Shown here piece after piece: positions 25,341 through 32,604 of a DNA stretch of 48,113 bases. The notes beneath the pieces are model-generated. The model saw only the letters and a program-made list of their open reading frames with translations. It was not told the origin of the DNA and ran no database searches. The stretch lies in assembly GCA_030447785.1 (NCBI GenBank), contig JAUJOF010000008.1, positions 38,576 to 86,688 on the forward strand. Reading direction: 5' to 3'. Position numbers and translations under genes: made by a program. Positions within the stretch are counted from its first letter, which is position 1. Each line of letters begins with the position of its first letter. The DNA comes from Solirubrobacteraceae bacterium (GTDB lineage: Bacteria > Actinomycetota > Thermoleophilia > Solirubrobacterales > Solirubrobacteraceae).

Positions 25341-25979
25341 TCAGCCTCCCTGCCGGGCCAGCGAGCCCACGGGCATGGCCACGATCGAGGTTGCGCCCGC
25401 ACGCCACCGGATGCGGTCGGCGGCGCAGGTCAGCACCATGTCGGCGGGCTGCGACGTCGTCCGCGTGGTCTGGAGCGCCAGCGTGGACGAGAAGGCCGAG
25501 CCCAGCGAGGCGATGGGCGAGAGCGCGTCGTCGGTGGCCCCGGCCGCGTCGAGCCGGCAGCGGCCGGTGGCCGTCTTGCCCTGCTGCAGGAGCTGGGCGA
25601 GGATTCCCGGATCCTCATTGTCGGGACTCAGGACGGTCTTGGCCGTCACCACGTAGGCACCCGCGGGCACGTTCTCGAGTCGTGCCACCTCGACGCTCTG
25701 GTCCGCTGCGCCGCTCGGGCCGAGCGGTCGCACGGCCTCGAAGGCCTGCCCGCCGCCCGCCGCGCCGGCGGCGCTGGGGTGCAGCTTGGACAGCGTGACC
25801 GAACGGTCCTTGAGCTTGGCGGACGAGATCGTCCCGTTGGCGATGTCGATGCCCTCGATGGACCGCGTCTTGATCTGCTTGCCGGTGATGAGCGTGGCCG
25901 CGGTGGCCGTGCCGGCGGTCGAGACGACCAGCGCCACCATGGCCACGATCATGGCCGGGCTGGGCCGGAGCCTGCGCAT
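25341..25979 (-). CDS. Secreted protein of a Thermoleophilia-expanded family
   Basis: A 212-residue exported protein. ATG 25979 follows GGGAGGG; the signal peptide is RPSPAMIVAMVALVVSTAGT with an ATA site. The mature start ITGKQIKTRSIEGIDIANGT is the hallmark of a large family seen in Solirubrobacter-like genomes. It is followed by SAKLKDRSVTLSKL, a Gly/Ala linker and a beta-rich region (GAYVVTAKTVLS, ATGRCRLDAAG, MVLTCAADRIRW). Function unknown; probably a surface or structural protein. It is divergent from the nitrilase-family gene. Confidence 0.75.
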   Translation of the reverse strand: MRRLRPSPAMIVAMVALVVSTAGTATAATLITGKQIKTRSIEGIDIANGTISSAKLKDRSVTLSKLHPSAAGAAGGGQAFEAVRPLGPSGAADQSVEVARLENVPAGAYVVTAKTVLSPDNEDPGILAQLLQQGKTATGRCRLDAAGATDDALSPIASLGSAFSSTLALQTTRTTSQPADMVLTCAADRIRWRAGATSIVAMPVGSLARQGG

Positions 25980-26061
25980 GATGAAACCCTCCCTGAACGG
26001 TGCCGCGGGCCCCACGCCTGCGACAGTTGCGCACAAGCCTACCTCTCCCCGCCGGGCTGTG

Positions 26062-26075
26062 GGAAGGTACCTTCC
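26062..26075. promoter_or_regulatory. Perfect 14-bp palindrome in a divergent promoter region
   Basis: GGAAGGTACCTTCC lies between the secreted-protein start (25979, minus) and the nitrilase-family start (26141, plus), a good position for a shared operator. Confidence 0.4.
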
Positions 26076-26140
26076 TCGTCCCCGGCGCCTCGTCTATCGT
26101 TGGGGACCTTGCTTGACTCGCCGGGCAACGGCATCTAGGC

Positions 26141-26962
26141 ATGCGCGCCGCGGCCGTCCAACTCACCTCCACCGAGGACAAGGACCGCAACCTGGAGACG
26201 GCGGATCGCCTCGTCCGCGCGGCCGCGCGTGAGGGCGCCCAGCTCGTGGTGCTTCCCGAGAAGTGGAGTGTGCTGGGCGATCTCGACGCGCTGCGCGCGG
26301 GGGCCGAGCCGCTCGACGGGCCCGCGCTGGCCTGGGCGCGCTCGGTGGCCCGCGAACTGGGGCTGGATCTGGTGGCGGGCTCGGTCTCCGAGCGGGTGCA
26401 AGGGGCAGGACGGCTGCACAACACCTGCGTGCACGTGGGCCCCGATGGCCGGGACCGCGCCGTGTACCGCAAGCTGCACATGTTCGACGTGGAGGTCGAC
26501 GGGACGGTCTACCGCGAGTCCGAAGGCGAGGAGCCCGGCGACGAGGTCGTCGTGACCACCGCCGCCGGCGGCGTCGAGATGGGGCTGAGCGTCTGCTACG
26601 ACCTGCGCTTCCCGGAGCTGTACCGCGCCTTGGCCGTACGGGGCGCCCGCGTGATCACCGTGCCCTCGGCCTTCACCTACGCCACCACGCGCGACCACTG
26701 GGAGGTGCTGCTGCGCGCCCGCGCCATCGAGGAGGGGTGCTTCGTGGTGGCCGCCAACCAGATCGGCGAACATCCGCGGGCCGGTGGGGCCCCCTATCGC
26801 TCCGGCGGGCGGTCCATGATCGTCGACCCGTGGGGTGTGGTGCTGGCGGTCGCCCCCGACACCGAGACCCACGTGATGGCCCACCTCGACCTCGACGCGC
26901 AGGACCGCATCCGCCGTGACCTGCCCTCGCTCAGCCACCGTCGCCCGGAGGTCTACGGCTAG
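26141..26962 (+). CDS. Carbon-nitrogen hydrolase (nitrilase superfamily, Nit1/Nit2-like)
   Basis: A 273-residue hydrolase with the Glu-Lys-Cys triad: Glu40 in VVLPEKW, Lys111 in [11 protein letters not shown] and Cys152 in [14 protein letters not shown]. The LHMFDV and DLRFPELYR contexts place it in the Nit branch, whose characterised members hydrolyse deaminated glutathione or omega-amides such as ketoglutaramate. The stop codon TAG is part of the CTAG at which an insertion sequence is inserted, so the gene remains complete. A perfect 14-bp palindrome lies 66 nt upstream. Confidence 0.9.
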   Translation: MRAAAVQLTSTEDKDRNLETADRLVRAAAREGAQLVVLPEKWSVLGDLDALRAGAEPLDGPALAWARSVARELGLDLVAGSVSERVQGAGRLHNTCVHVGPDGRDRAVYRKLHMFDVEVDGTVYRESEGEEPGDEVVVTTAAGGVEMGLSVCYDLRFPELYRALAVRGARVITVPSAFTYATTRDHWEVLLRARAIEEGCFVVAANQIGEHPRAGGAPYRSGGRSMIVDPWGVVLAVAPDTETHVMAHLDLDAQDRIRRDLPSLSHRRPEVYG

Positions 26963-26974
26963 ATGATCGATTCC
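26959..26974 (+). repeat. Left terminal inverted repeat of the IS982-like element (with CTAG)
   Basis: CTAGATGATCGATTCC is repeated inverted at 27939-27954. The outer CTAG is palindromic and may be a 4-bp target duplication, leaving a 12-bp terminal repeat from 26963. Confidence 0.75.
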
Positions 26975-27022
26975 GAATTGCGTGAGGGCCAGCGGGGTGG
27001 GCGGCTGGAGGTGTCGAAGACA

Positions 27023-27042
27023 GACGGTGTTCTCACACCGTC
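27023..27042 (+). promoter_or_regulatory. Hairpin upstream of the transposase start
   Basis: GACGGTGT-TCTC-ACACCGTC is a perfect 8-bp stem 16 nt before the transposase GTG. It may limit read-through expression from the nitrilase promoter, as known for other insertion sequences. Confidence 0.4.
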
Positions 27043-27057
27043 GACCTTGGAGGCCCA

Positions 27058-27926
27058 GTGCCCGCCTGCCTCGACACGCTCCTCATCGGACTCTATGTCC
27101 TGGCTGATGACTTCTTCGCACCCCGCCGTGGGCCTGGTCGCCCGCCCCAGATCACCGACGCTGAACTGCTCTGTCTGGCTGTCGCGCAGATGCTGTTGGA
27201 CTGCCCCGGCGACCGGCGGTTTTTGGCCATCGCGCGCTACCGCCTCGGGCACCTGTTTCCCTACCTTCCCAAGCAGCCCGCCTACAACAAGCGCGTCCGC
27301 GCCCTGGCCCCCAGATCGTGCGCCTGCTCAACCTCATCGTGTTCGAGTCGCCCTCGTTTTGCGACGAGTTGTGGCTGGTGGACGGCACCCCGGTCCCCTG
27401 CGGGCAGTCGCGCGAGACCGCCCGGCGCTCGGAGCTGGCCGGCTATGCCGCCTACGGATGGAGCCGCTCGCACTCCCGTCATTTCTGGGGATTTCGCCTC
27501 GTGCTGGTCTGCGCGCCCGACGGGATGCCTGTGGGCTTCGAACTGGCCCCAGCCAACGTCAGCGAGCGCAAGGTCGCCGCGGAGATCCTCGAACGCCTGC
27601 CCGTGGCCGCACGCACCATCCTGGCCGACAAGGGCTTCGCGGGCCGCGACTTCGAAGCCATGGTCGAGCAGATGGGCGCACGACTCATCCGGCCCGACCG
27701 CAAGGACGAACCACGACGCCACGGCCAGCTGGGCGCGGCCCGCCAGTGGATCGAATCGATCATCGACACCCTCAAAGGCCAACTCTCCCTCGAGCGCCAC
27801 GGCGCACGCACCATGCCCGGCCTCATGGCCCGCATCGCCGCCCGCATCCTCGCTCTGGCCGCCGCCATCCGCCACAACCAACTCGCCGGCAGCTGGGACC
27901 GCAGCCTCATCGCCTACGACCACTGA
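27058..27926 (+). CDS. IS982-family transposase (one frame break)
   Basis: About 290 residues of a DDE transposase. The first part (GTG 27058 behind GGAGG) reads ITDAELLCLAVAQMLLDC, RYRLGHLFPYLPKQPAYNKR, and the second part continues LWLVDGTPVPCGQSRE (first Asp), ILADKGFAGRDFE (second Asp) and RQWIESIIDTLKGQLSLERH (Glu). The break is at the C-run near 27312: with six Cs instead of five the protein would be continuous (RALAPQIVRLLNL). A programmed -1 shift at this run is possible but is not usual in IS982. Otherwise it is a missing base or an inactivating mutation. Confidence 0.82.
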
Positions 27927-27938
27927 TTCCATCGATAT

Positions 27939-27954
27939 GGAATCGATCATCTAG
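27939..27954 (-). repeat. Right terminal inverted repeat of the IS982-like element (with CTAG)
   Basis: GGAATCGATCATCTAG is the exact inverted copy of 26959-26974. Confidence 0.75.
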
Positions 27955-27964
27955 TGGTTCCGAA

Positions 27965-28032
27965 CGCAGGTACGGTCAGGTCATTCGCCGCCAGCCGGGG
28001 TTCCGCGCGGCGAATGACCGAGCGTACTTGCG
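27965..28032. promoter_or_regulatory. Long imperfect palindrome upstream of the TetR gene
   Basis: Left arm 27965-27991 and right arm 28007-28032 pair with a perfect 13-bp inner part (GGTCATTCGCCGC/GCGGCGAATGACC) and an outer CGCAGGTACG/CGTACTTGCG with one mismatch, around a 15-nt centre. It ends 13 nt before GTG 28046. Probable TetR autoregulatory operator pair, possibly also a hairpin in the mRNA. Confidence 0.55.
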
Positions 28033-28045
28033 GGAGGGAGCACTA

Positions 28046-28657
28046 GTGGCCGCCGCACGCACCACCGCCTCCGCGAAGCGCCGACTGATCCTCGACGCGG
28101 CCGTGAAGGTCTTCGCCCGTCAGGGCTTCCACGCCTGCCGCGTGTCGGACATCGCCGACGAGGCCGAGGTGGCCTACGGCCTGGTCTACCACTACTTCGC
28201 CTCCAAGGACCAGATCCTCGACACCCTCTTCCTCGAGCGCTGGAACGTGCTGCTGGAGGCGATCCGCGAGACCGACGCGCGCCCGGTGGCGGCCCGCGAG
28301 AAGCTCGCGGCCATCGCCTCGTTCATCGCCGACTCCTACCGCCACGACCCGGACCTGATGAAGGTCATCATCGTCGAGGTCACCCGGGCGGCCAATTCCT
28401 TCGGGCGCACCCACCTGGCCAAGATCGACGAGGCCTACGGGCTCATCGCCGACATCGTGGCCAAGGCCCAGGCGGCGGGCGAGTTCAAGTCGCTGGTCAC
28501 CCCCCAGTTCGCGGCGCTGGCCTTCTACGGCGCGATCGAGCAGATGCTCACCGGATGGATCTTCGACCTGCTGCCCCAGGGCGAGGAGGACGTCGAGCGC
28601 GCCAAGGTCTTCGTGGTCGAGACGATCTGCGGCGGCCTGGACGTCGAGTCGATCTGA
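28046..28657 (+). CDS. TetR-family transcriptional regulator
   Basis: A 203-residue regulator. The N-terminal helix-turn-helix reads RRLILDAAVKVFARQGFHAC, then VSDIADEAEVAYGLVYHYFASKDQIL. The C-terminal domain (RHDPDLMKVIIVEVTRAANS, FAALAFYGAIEQMLTGWIF) resembles the FadR/AcrR-like acyl-CoA-responsive group. GTG 28046 has GGGAGGGAG just upstream. The long palindrome before it is the obvious binding site. The membrane-protein operon follows 14 nt downstream and may be its target, unless it acts at a distance. Confidence 0.88.
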   Translation: MAAARTTASAKRRLILDAAVKVFARQGFHACRVSDIADEAEVAYGLVYHYFASKDQILDTLFLERWNVLLEAIRETDARPVAAREKLAAIASFIADSYRHDPDLMKVIIVEVTRAANSFGRTHLAKIDEAYGLIADIVAKAQAAGEFKSLVTPQFAALAFYGAIEQMLTGWIFDLLPQGEEDVERAKVFVVETICGGLDVESI

Positions 28658-28671
28658 TTGGATAACCGCCG

Positions 28672-28809
28672 ATGAGCGACAGCGACCTCGTCAAGCGGCT
28701 GGCCTGGTCGGGTCTGCTCGCCGGGATCGGCGCGGTGGCCTCCATGGCCACCACGCGGCTCGCGGCGATCCTCTACCGGCGCATGTTCGACGAGGACCCG
28801 CCCGAGTGA
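28672..28809 (+). CDS. 45-aa membrane mini-protein, DUF4235-like
   Basis: The short frame begins at ATG 28672 (SDSDLVKRLAWSGLLAGIGA, then VASMATTRLAAILYRRMFDEDPPE). One transmembrane helix is followed by the (G/E)DPP ending seen in DUF4235 proteins, which commonly sit beside holin-like and DUF3618 genes in actinobacteria, as here. Its TGA overlaps the next gene's GTG. The overlap and context support it despite its size. Confidence 0.6.
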   Translation: MSDSDLVKRLAWSGLLAGIGAVASMATTRLAAILYRRMFDEDPPE

Positions 28810-29153
28810 GCACGGGGCCCGAGCACCGCAAGGACGAGCCCGAGGCGGGCTCGGAGGCCGACGAGGAGCGGCCCTTCCCGGCCGAGAGCCTTCCACCCAC
28901 CGACGAGCCGACGCCCGCACAGCTCGCGGAGGGTCCCGCCCTGTCCGGCGCGGAGGCCGCCACCCCGCCGCCCGAGCCCGCCATCCCCGTCTCCGAGAGC
29001 TCGTACCGCCAGCCGCCCGGCACCGCGGTGCCCTTCGGCGGTCCCGACCCCGCCGTGACAGGCCCACCGGCCGAGCGCCCCGAGGTGCTCGCCGGCGCGG
29101 CGTTCGCCGGGGGTCTCGTCCTGGCCATGCTCCTGCGTCGGGTGCTCAGCTGA
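28806..29153 (+). CDS. Pro/Glu-rich protein with a C-terminal membrane anchor
   Basis: A 115-residue protein. About 90 residues are disordered, rich in Pro, Glu and Ala (DEPEAGSEADEERPFPAESL, SSYRQPPGTAVPFGG), then one helix VLAGAAFAGGLVLAMLLRRV ends the protein. It is a tail-anchored topology with the N-terminus likely in the cytoplasm. GTG 28806 forms a GTGA overlap with the preceding stop. No family is recognised; membership of the membrane operon is its main clue. Confidence 0.6.
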   Translation: MSTGPEHRKDEPEAGSEADEERPFPAESLPPTDEPTPAQLAEGPALSGAEAATPPPEPAIPVSESSYRQPPGTAVPFGGPDPAVTGPPAERPEVLAGAAFAGGLVLAMLLRRVLS

Positions 29154-29155
29154 GC

Positions 29156-29608
29156 ATGGACGGCGCGCGCGACCGCGATCCCGATCGAGACGGCGTCGGC
29201 GACGCCGTGCAGGACGTGGCCGAGCGCATGACGCTCCTGGTCCGCGAGGAGATCGCGCTGGCCAAGACCGAGGTCTCCCAGAAGGTCTCCACGCTGGCCA
29301 AGGGCATCGCGATCGGCGTGGTCGGCGGAGTCTTCGCCTTCTTCGGCTTGTTCATCTTGCTCGAGGGCTTCTCGTGGCTGGCCTACTGGGCCATCCCCTT
29401 CCCCGATGAGGCCTTTTTCTGGGGTTTCTTCATCATCGCGGGGCTGCTGTTCATGCTCGGGGGCCTGGCCGGCTACCTGGCCGCCCGCGCCGTGAAGGCC
29501 GGCTCGCCGCCCACGCCCGACATGGCCATGGACGAGGCGCGGCGCATCCGCCAGACGGTCAGCGGTGACCCACCCCCGCCGGCGTCCTCCGGGGAACTGC
29601 CCGGCTGA
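29156..29608 (+). CDS. Phage-holin-family-like membrane protein (Phage_holin_3_6 type)
   Basis: A 150-residue protein. An amphipathic helix (DVAERMTLLVREEIALAKTE) precedes two transmembrane helices (GIAIGVVGGVFAFFGLFILL and FFWGFFIIAGLLFMLGGLAG) and a charged tail. This is the common actinobacterial housekeeping family annotated 'phage holin family' (PF07332-like), not evidence of a prophage. It starts 2 nt after the previous stop, and its TGA shares a base with the next ATG. Confidence 0.78.
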   Translation: MDGARDRDPDRDGVGDAVQDVAERMTLLVREEIALAKTEVSQKVSTLAKGIAIGVVGGVFAFFGLFILLEGFSWLAYWAIPFPDEAFFWGFFIIAGLLFMLGGLAGYLAARAVKAGSPPTPDMAMDEARRIRQTVSGDPPPPASSGELPG

Positions 29609-29832
29609 TGGCCCAGCGCAGCCCCGAGGAGATCCGCGCCTCGATCGAGCTCAACCGCATCGAGCTGGGCCACTCGGTCGCGCGTCTGCGGGGGGAGTTG
29701 GCCGAGTTGACCGACTGGCGCGGGCACTTCGCCCGCCACCGCACCAAGGTGCTCGTGGGAGCCGCGGTCGCGGGCTTCGTGCTGGGCGGTGGGCTCGCCG
29801 CCGTCGGCGGGCTCATGCGCCGCCGACGCTGA
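29608..29832 (+). CDS. DUF3618-family protein
   Basis: A 74-residue protein: RSPEEIRASIELNRIELGHS is the typical DUF3618 start (SPEEIxxxIexxRxeL), followed by a helix pair and one transmembrane segment VLVGAAVAGFVLGGGLAAVG with a basic end. Usually found next to the holin-like protein. It is linked to its neighbour by a TGATG junction, and the AI-2E-family gene follows 23 nt later behind GGGGAGG. Confidence 0.78.
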   Translation: MAQRSPEEIRASIELNRIELGHSVARLRGELAELTDWRGHFARHRTKVLVGAAVAGFVLGGGLAAVGGLMRRRR

Positions 29833-29855
29833 GCCGCCACGGGGAGGAACGCGCC

Positions 29856-30995
29856 ATGAGCGTCTGGGAGCAGCTCACGACGCGCCAGCTGGCCCGTCTG
29901 TTGGGCACGCTGCTGCTCTTCCTGGCGCTGCTCTACGTCCTGTACGTCGCGCGCAACGTCATCCTGCTGCTGGGAATCTCGCTGTTCCTGGCCGTCGCGC
30001 TGGGGCCGGCCGTCGATCTGCTCACCCGCGGGCCCCTGCCGCGCGCGGCGGGGATCCTGGTGGTCTACGTGCTCATCATCGCGGCGGTCGTGGGCGTGGG
30101 CCTGCTGGTCATCCCTCCGGTGGTCGTGCAGGTGGAGGCGCTGGCCACCGACCTGCCGGAGTACCTGGAGGATCTGCGCCGGAGCGCCACCTTCCGCGAG
30201 CTGGACGAGCGCTACGGCCTGATCGAGCAGCTGCAGCGCCAGGCCTCCACGCTGCCCCAGCGCCTGGGCGAGGCCGCCGGGGCGCTGCAGGCGGTGACCT
30301 TCGGCGCCTTCACCACCATCTTCGAGCTGCTCACGGTGCTGACCATCACCTTCTTCCTCCTGCTGGACGAGCGGCGCATCTTCGGGCTGGGCCTGGCCAT
30401 GGTCGGGCCCCAGCGCGCCCCCCGCTACCGCGAGATCAGCCTGCGCATCTACCGCTCCACCGCGGGCTACGTGGCCGGCGCGCTGACCATCGCGGCGATC
30501 AACGCGTCGGTCACCTTCATCACGCTGACCATCCTCGGCGTTCCCTTCGCAGTGCCCCTGTCGGTGATGATGTTCTTCTTCGGCCTGATTCCGCTGGTGG
30601 GCGCGACGATCGGTGGCGCCCTCATCCTGCTGGTGACCCTGTTCACCAACTTCCCCACGGCCACCCTCGTCTACCTGGTGGTGCTCGTCGTCTATCAGCA
30701 GGTCGAGAACAACGTCCTGCAGCCGTTCGTCTACCGGCGCACGGTCAACGTCCCGCCGCTGGTGGTCATCCTGGCCATCCTGGTGGGCAGCGCGGCGCTG
30801 GGCGTGCTGGGCGCGCTGGTGGCCATCCCGGTGGCCGCCGCGGTGCAGATCCTGCTGGGCGAGTACGGCCCCCAGCCGCTGCGCGCTACGCCGCCTGCGG
30901 AGGAGGAGGAGGAGGAGGACGAGGACGAGGAGGAGGAGGGGGAGCCTGAGTCCCCGCCCCCAGCAGCCGGGACGGAATCCCTCCCACCCCGATGA
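29856..30995 (+). CDS. AI-2E-family transporter (PerM type) with acidic tail
   Basis: A 379-residue membrane protein of the AI-2 exporter-like superfamily (PF01594) with about eight helices: RLLGTLLLFLALLYVLYVAR, ILVVYVLIIAAVVGVGLLV, the long periplasmic or cytoplasmic helix region VVVQVEALATDLPEYLEDLR, and the conserved FFFGLIPLVGATIGGALILL then VYQQVENNVLQPFVYRR. Substrate unknown; family members export peptides or AI-2 or act as Na/H antiporters. The last 30 residues are almost all Glu, Asp and Pro and overlap the convergent degV gene by 110 bp. ATG 29856 follows GGGGAGG. Confidence 0.85.
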   Translation: MSVWEQLTTRQLARLLGTLLLFLALLYVLYVARNVILLLGISLFLAVALGPAVDLLTRGPLPRAAGILVVYVLIIAAVVGVGLLVIPPVVVQVEALATDLPEYLEDLRRSATFRELDERYGLIEQLQRQASTLPQRLGEAAGALQAVTFGAFTTIFELLTVLTITFFLLLDERRIFGLGLAMVGPQRAPRYREISLRIYRSTAGYVAGALTIAAINASVTFITLTILGVPFAVPLSVMMFFFGLIPLVGATIGGALILLVTLFTNFPTATLVYLVVLVVYQQVENNVLQPFVYRRTVNVPPLVVILAILVGSAALGVLGALVAIPVAAAVQILLGEYGPQPLRATPPAEEEEEEDEDEEEEGEPESPPPAAGTESLPPR

Positions 30996-31812
30996 GCCCG
31001 GGCCCGGTGTGGGCGCCGATGACCGGCCCGACCTCGGAGACACAGAGCGGGTCGGTGCCGAACAGCTCGCGCCCGCGCTCGACCAGGCGCTGGGCCTGGT
31101 CGGGCGCCTGGATGTGCTGCACCATCCAGGCGTCGCGCCCCTCCTCGAGCAGGGAGCGGGCGTAGTCGACCATCCGCTCGAAGGCGCGCCCGGAGGTGCG
31201 CACGCGCTCGACCGGGGTGATCTCCGATTCCACGGCGAGGATGGGCTTGATCTTCAGCGCTCCGCCCACCCAGGCCTGCGCGCGACCCACCCGTCCGCCG
31301 CGATGGAGGTACTCCAGCGTGTCGATGCAAAACCACATGCGCAGGTGCTCGCGCGCCTGGCGCGCGCGGGCGAGCACGCCGTCGAGGTCCTCGCCCGCGC
31401 CGGCCGCCGCCTGCGCGGCCAGCGCGACCATGCCAAAGCCCCCGCACGCGGTGGCCGAGTCGAGCACCTCGACGCGCCCGCGCCCGCGCTCATGCAGCTG
31501 CTGGGCGGCCTGGCGGGCCGAGTCGGTCGTGCCCGACATGCCGGCGGCCAGGTGGATGGACGCCACCTCGTGGCCCGCATCGACCAGCGGCTCGTAGACC
31601 TGGAGGAAGTCGCCCACCGAGGGTTGCGAGGTCGTCGGCAGGTCCCGGGCCGCGCGCAGCTGGTCGTAGAAGCCGTCGAGGTCGGCGATCTCGCTCTCGC
31701 GCTGCAGCCGGTCGCCCCAGCGCACGTAGAGCGAGACCTGATGGAGGTCGCCCACCGTCGGCATCTCGGGCGGCAGGTAGTGCGTGGTGTCGGTGACCAC
31801 CGCGACGGCCAT
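30886..31812 (-). CDS. DegV-family fatty-acid-binding protein with Pro-rich tail
   Basis: A 308-residue protein of the DegV/FakB fold, which binds a fatty acid for phosphorylation by the FakA kinase. Motifs: AVVTDTTHYLPPEM, TTSQPSVGDFLQVYEPLVDA, IHLAAGMSGTTDSARQAA, VEVLDSATACGGFGMVALAA and GRVGRAQAWVGGALKIKPIL. The C-terminus ends with a run of Pro and Arg (TQAPPPPPRPRPPPPPPPQA), the antisense reading of the acidic tail of the convergent AI-2E-family gene. No fakA is in the window. The start ATG 31812 lies 9 nt after TAGGGT. Confidence 0.86.
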   Translation of the reverse strand: MAVAVVTDTTHYLPPEMPTVGDLHQVSLYVRWGDRLQRESEIADLDGFYDQLRAARDLPTTSQPSVGDFLQVYEPLVDAGHEVASIHLAAGMSGTTDSARQAAQQLHERGRGRVEVLDSATACGGFGMVALAAQAAAGAGEDLDGVLARARQAREHLRMWFCIDTLEYLHRGGRVGRAQAWVGGALKIKPILAVESEITPVERVRTSGRAFERMVDYARSLLEEGRDAWMVQHIQAPDQAQRLVERGRELFGTDPLCVSEVGPVIGAHTGPGLIGVGGIPSRLLGAGTQAPPPPPRPRPPPPPPPQAA

Positions 31813-31870
31813 TGCGCTCGGACCCTATCGGCCCGGCGGGCCGCGAAACGATCTTCGCCACACTGGGCGG

Positions 31871-32146
31871 ATGGCCACCCTCTACCGCTGTGGGACCCCC
31901 ACGGACTGGCTGTGCCCGTGCGGGCGCGTGGCGCGCGAGCTGCGCCGGGCCGGGGTGGAGGCTCAGGAGGTGCGCGTCAGCCGCCGGCGCACCCACCGCG
32001 ACGAGGTGCAGGTGCTCAGCGGTCAGGAGCGCGTGCCCGTCCTGGTGATCGACGGCGAGGCGATCTGCGACTCCCGCCGGATCGTCGAGCACCTGGCGTG
32101 GCGAACCGAGGAGGCCGCCGACCGCACGGTGCTCAGGTCACGGTGA
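31871..32146 (+). CDS. Glutaredoxin/GST-N-terminal-like thioredoxin-fold protein
   Basis: A 91-residue thioredoxin-fold protein: TLYRCGTPTDWLCPCGRVAR with a CPCG in place of the usual CPYC, ERVPVLVIDGEAICDSRRIV (cis-Pro and the GST/glutaredoxin glutathione-binding turn), EHLAWR. It would be a single-domain disulfide or glutathione/mycothiol-type redox protein; the variant centre (Cys-Pro-Cys) may alter redox potential. The start ATG 31871 is divergent from degV; no Shine-Dalgarno is visible. Confidence 0.7.
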   Translation: MATLYRCGTPTDWLCPCGRVARELRRAGVEAQEVRVSRRRTHRDEVQVLSGQERVPVLVIDGEAICDSRRIVEHLAWRTEEAADRTVLRSR

Positions 32147-32205
32147 GAGGCCGGCGGCCCCGTCCCGGCACCAGGTGATCCGGCGCCCGCCCGGCGCCCA
32201 CCTGC

Positions 32206-32604
32206 TCAGCCCAGCCGGTTCTCGGGCTGCAGGGTGGGGGCGGCCTGCGGCGCGGCGTCGGGCGCCTGCGCCGGAGCCTGCGCCGGTGCGTCGCGGCCGA
32301 GGGTCTCGGCCAGCTCGCCGCTCTCGTACATCTCGATGACGATGTCACAGCCGCCGACAAGCTCGCCGTTGACGAACAGCTGGGGGATGGTGGGCCACCC
32401 CGATAGGCCCGACAGCTCCTGGCGGATGCGCGGGTCGGGCAGGACGTCGACCGCCGCAAAGGGCGTCTCCATGGCCTGCAGGGCCGCCACCGTGCGCGAG
32501 GAGAAACCGCACATCGGCTGCTGGGGGGTCCCCTTCATGAAGAGGAGCACCTCGTTGTCGCGGATGGCCTCCGAGATGGCCTCGCGGATCTGGTTGTCGC
32601 TCAT
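32206..32604 (-). CDS. grxD: Monothiol glutaredoxin (Grx4/GrxD type)
   Basis: A 132-residue CGFS glutaredoxin: LLFMKGTPQQPMCGFSSRTV (active Cys), FAAVDVLPDPRIRQELSGLS, GWPTIPQLFVNGELVGGCDI (cis-Pro and glutathione site). CGFS glutaredoxins ligate a [2Fe-2S] cluster with glutathione and pass it on, often with BolA. An extra C-terminal tail of about 28 residues rich in Ala, Pro and Gln is not part of the family fold. ATG 32604 overlaps the bolA stop (ATGA), so the two are translationally coupled. Confidence 0.92.
   Translation of the reverse strand: MSDNQIREAISEAIRDNEVLLFMKGTPQQPMCGFSSRTVAALQAMETPFAAVDVLPDPRIRQELSGLSGWPTIPQLFVNGELVGGCDIVIEMYESGELAETLGRDAPAQAPAQAPDAAPQAAPTLQPENRLG

Larger units (their letters stand above)
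26963..27950 (+). mobile_element. IS982-family insertion sequence
   Basis: The element is about 988 bp (996 if the flanking CTAG copies are counted). It is bounded by the 12-bp perfect inverted repeats ATGATCGATTCC and GGAATCGATCAT, with CTAG on both sides. It contains one transposase gene in two frames. A hairpin sits upstream of that gene, and an 8-bp stem (GATTCCAT/ATGGAATC, 27925-27944) overlaps the transposase stop and the right end. It separates the nitrilase gene from the TetR gene. Removing it and one CTAG restores a continuous CTAGTGGTTCCG junction. Confidence 0.8.

Noticed and set aside
26963..28657. A 564-codon fusion of insertion-sequence sequence with the TetR regulator
   Set aside because: The upstream part is the wrong frame of the transposase; GTG 28046 with a strong Shine-Dalgarno starts the regulator.
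29156..29608. Holin-like gene as evidence of a prophage
   Set aside because: No phage structural, integrase or lysis genes are present; this family is a normal actinobacterial chromosomal protein.
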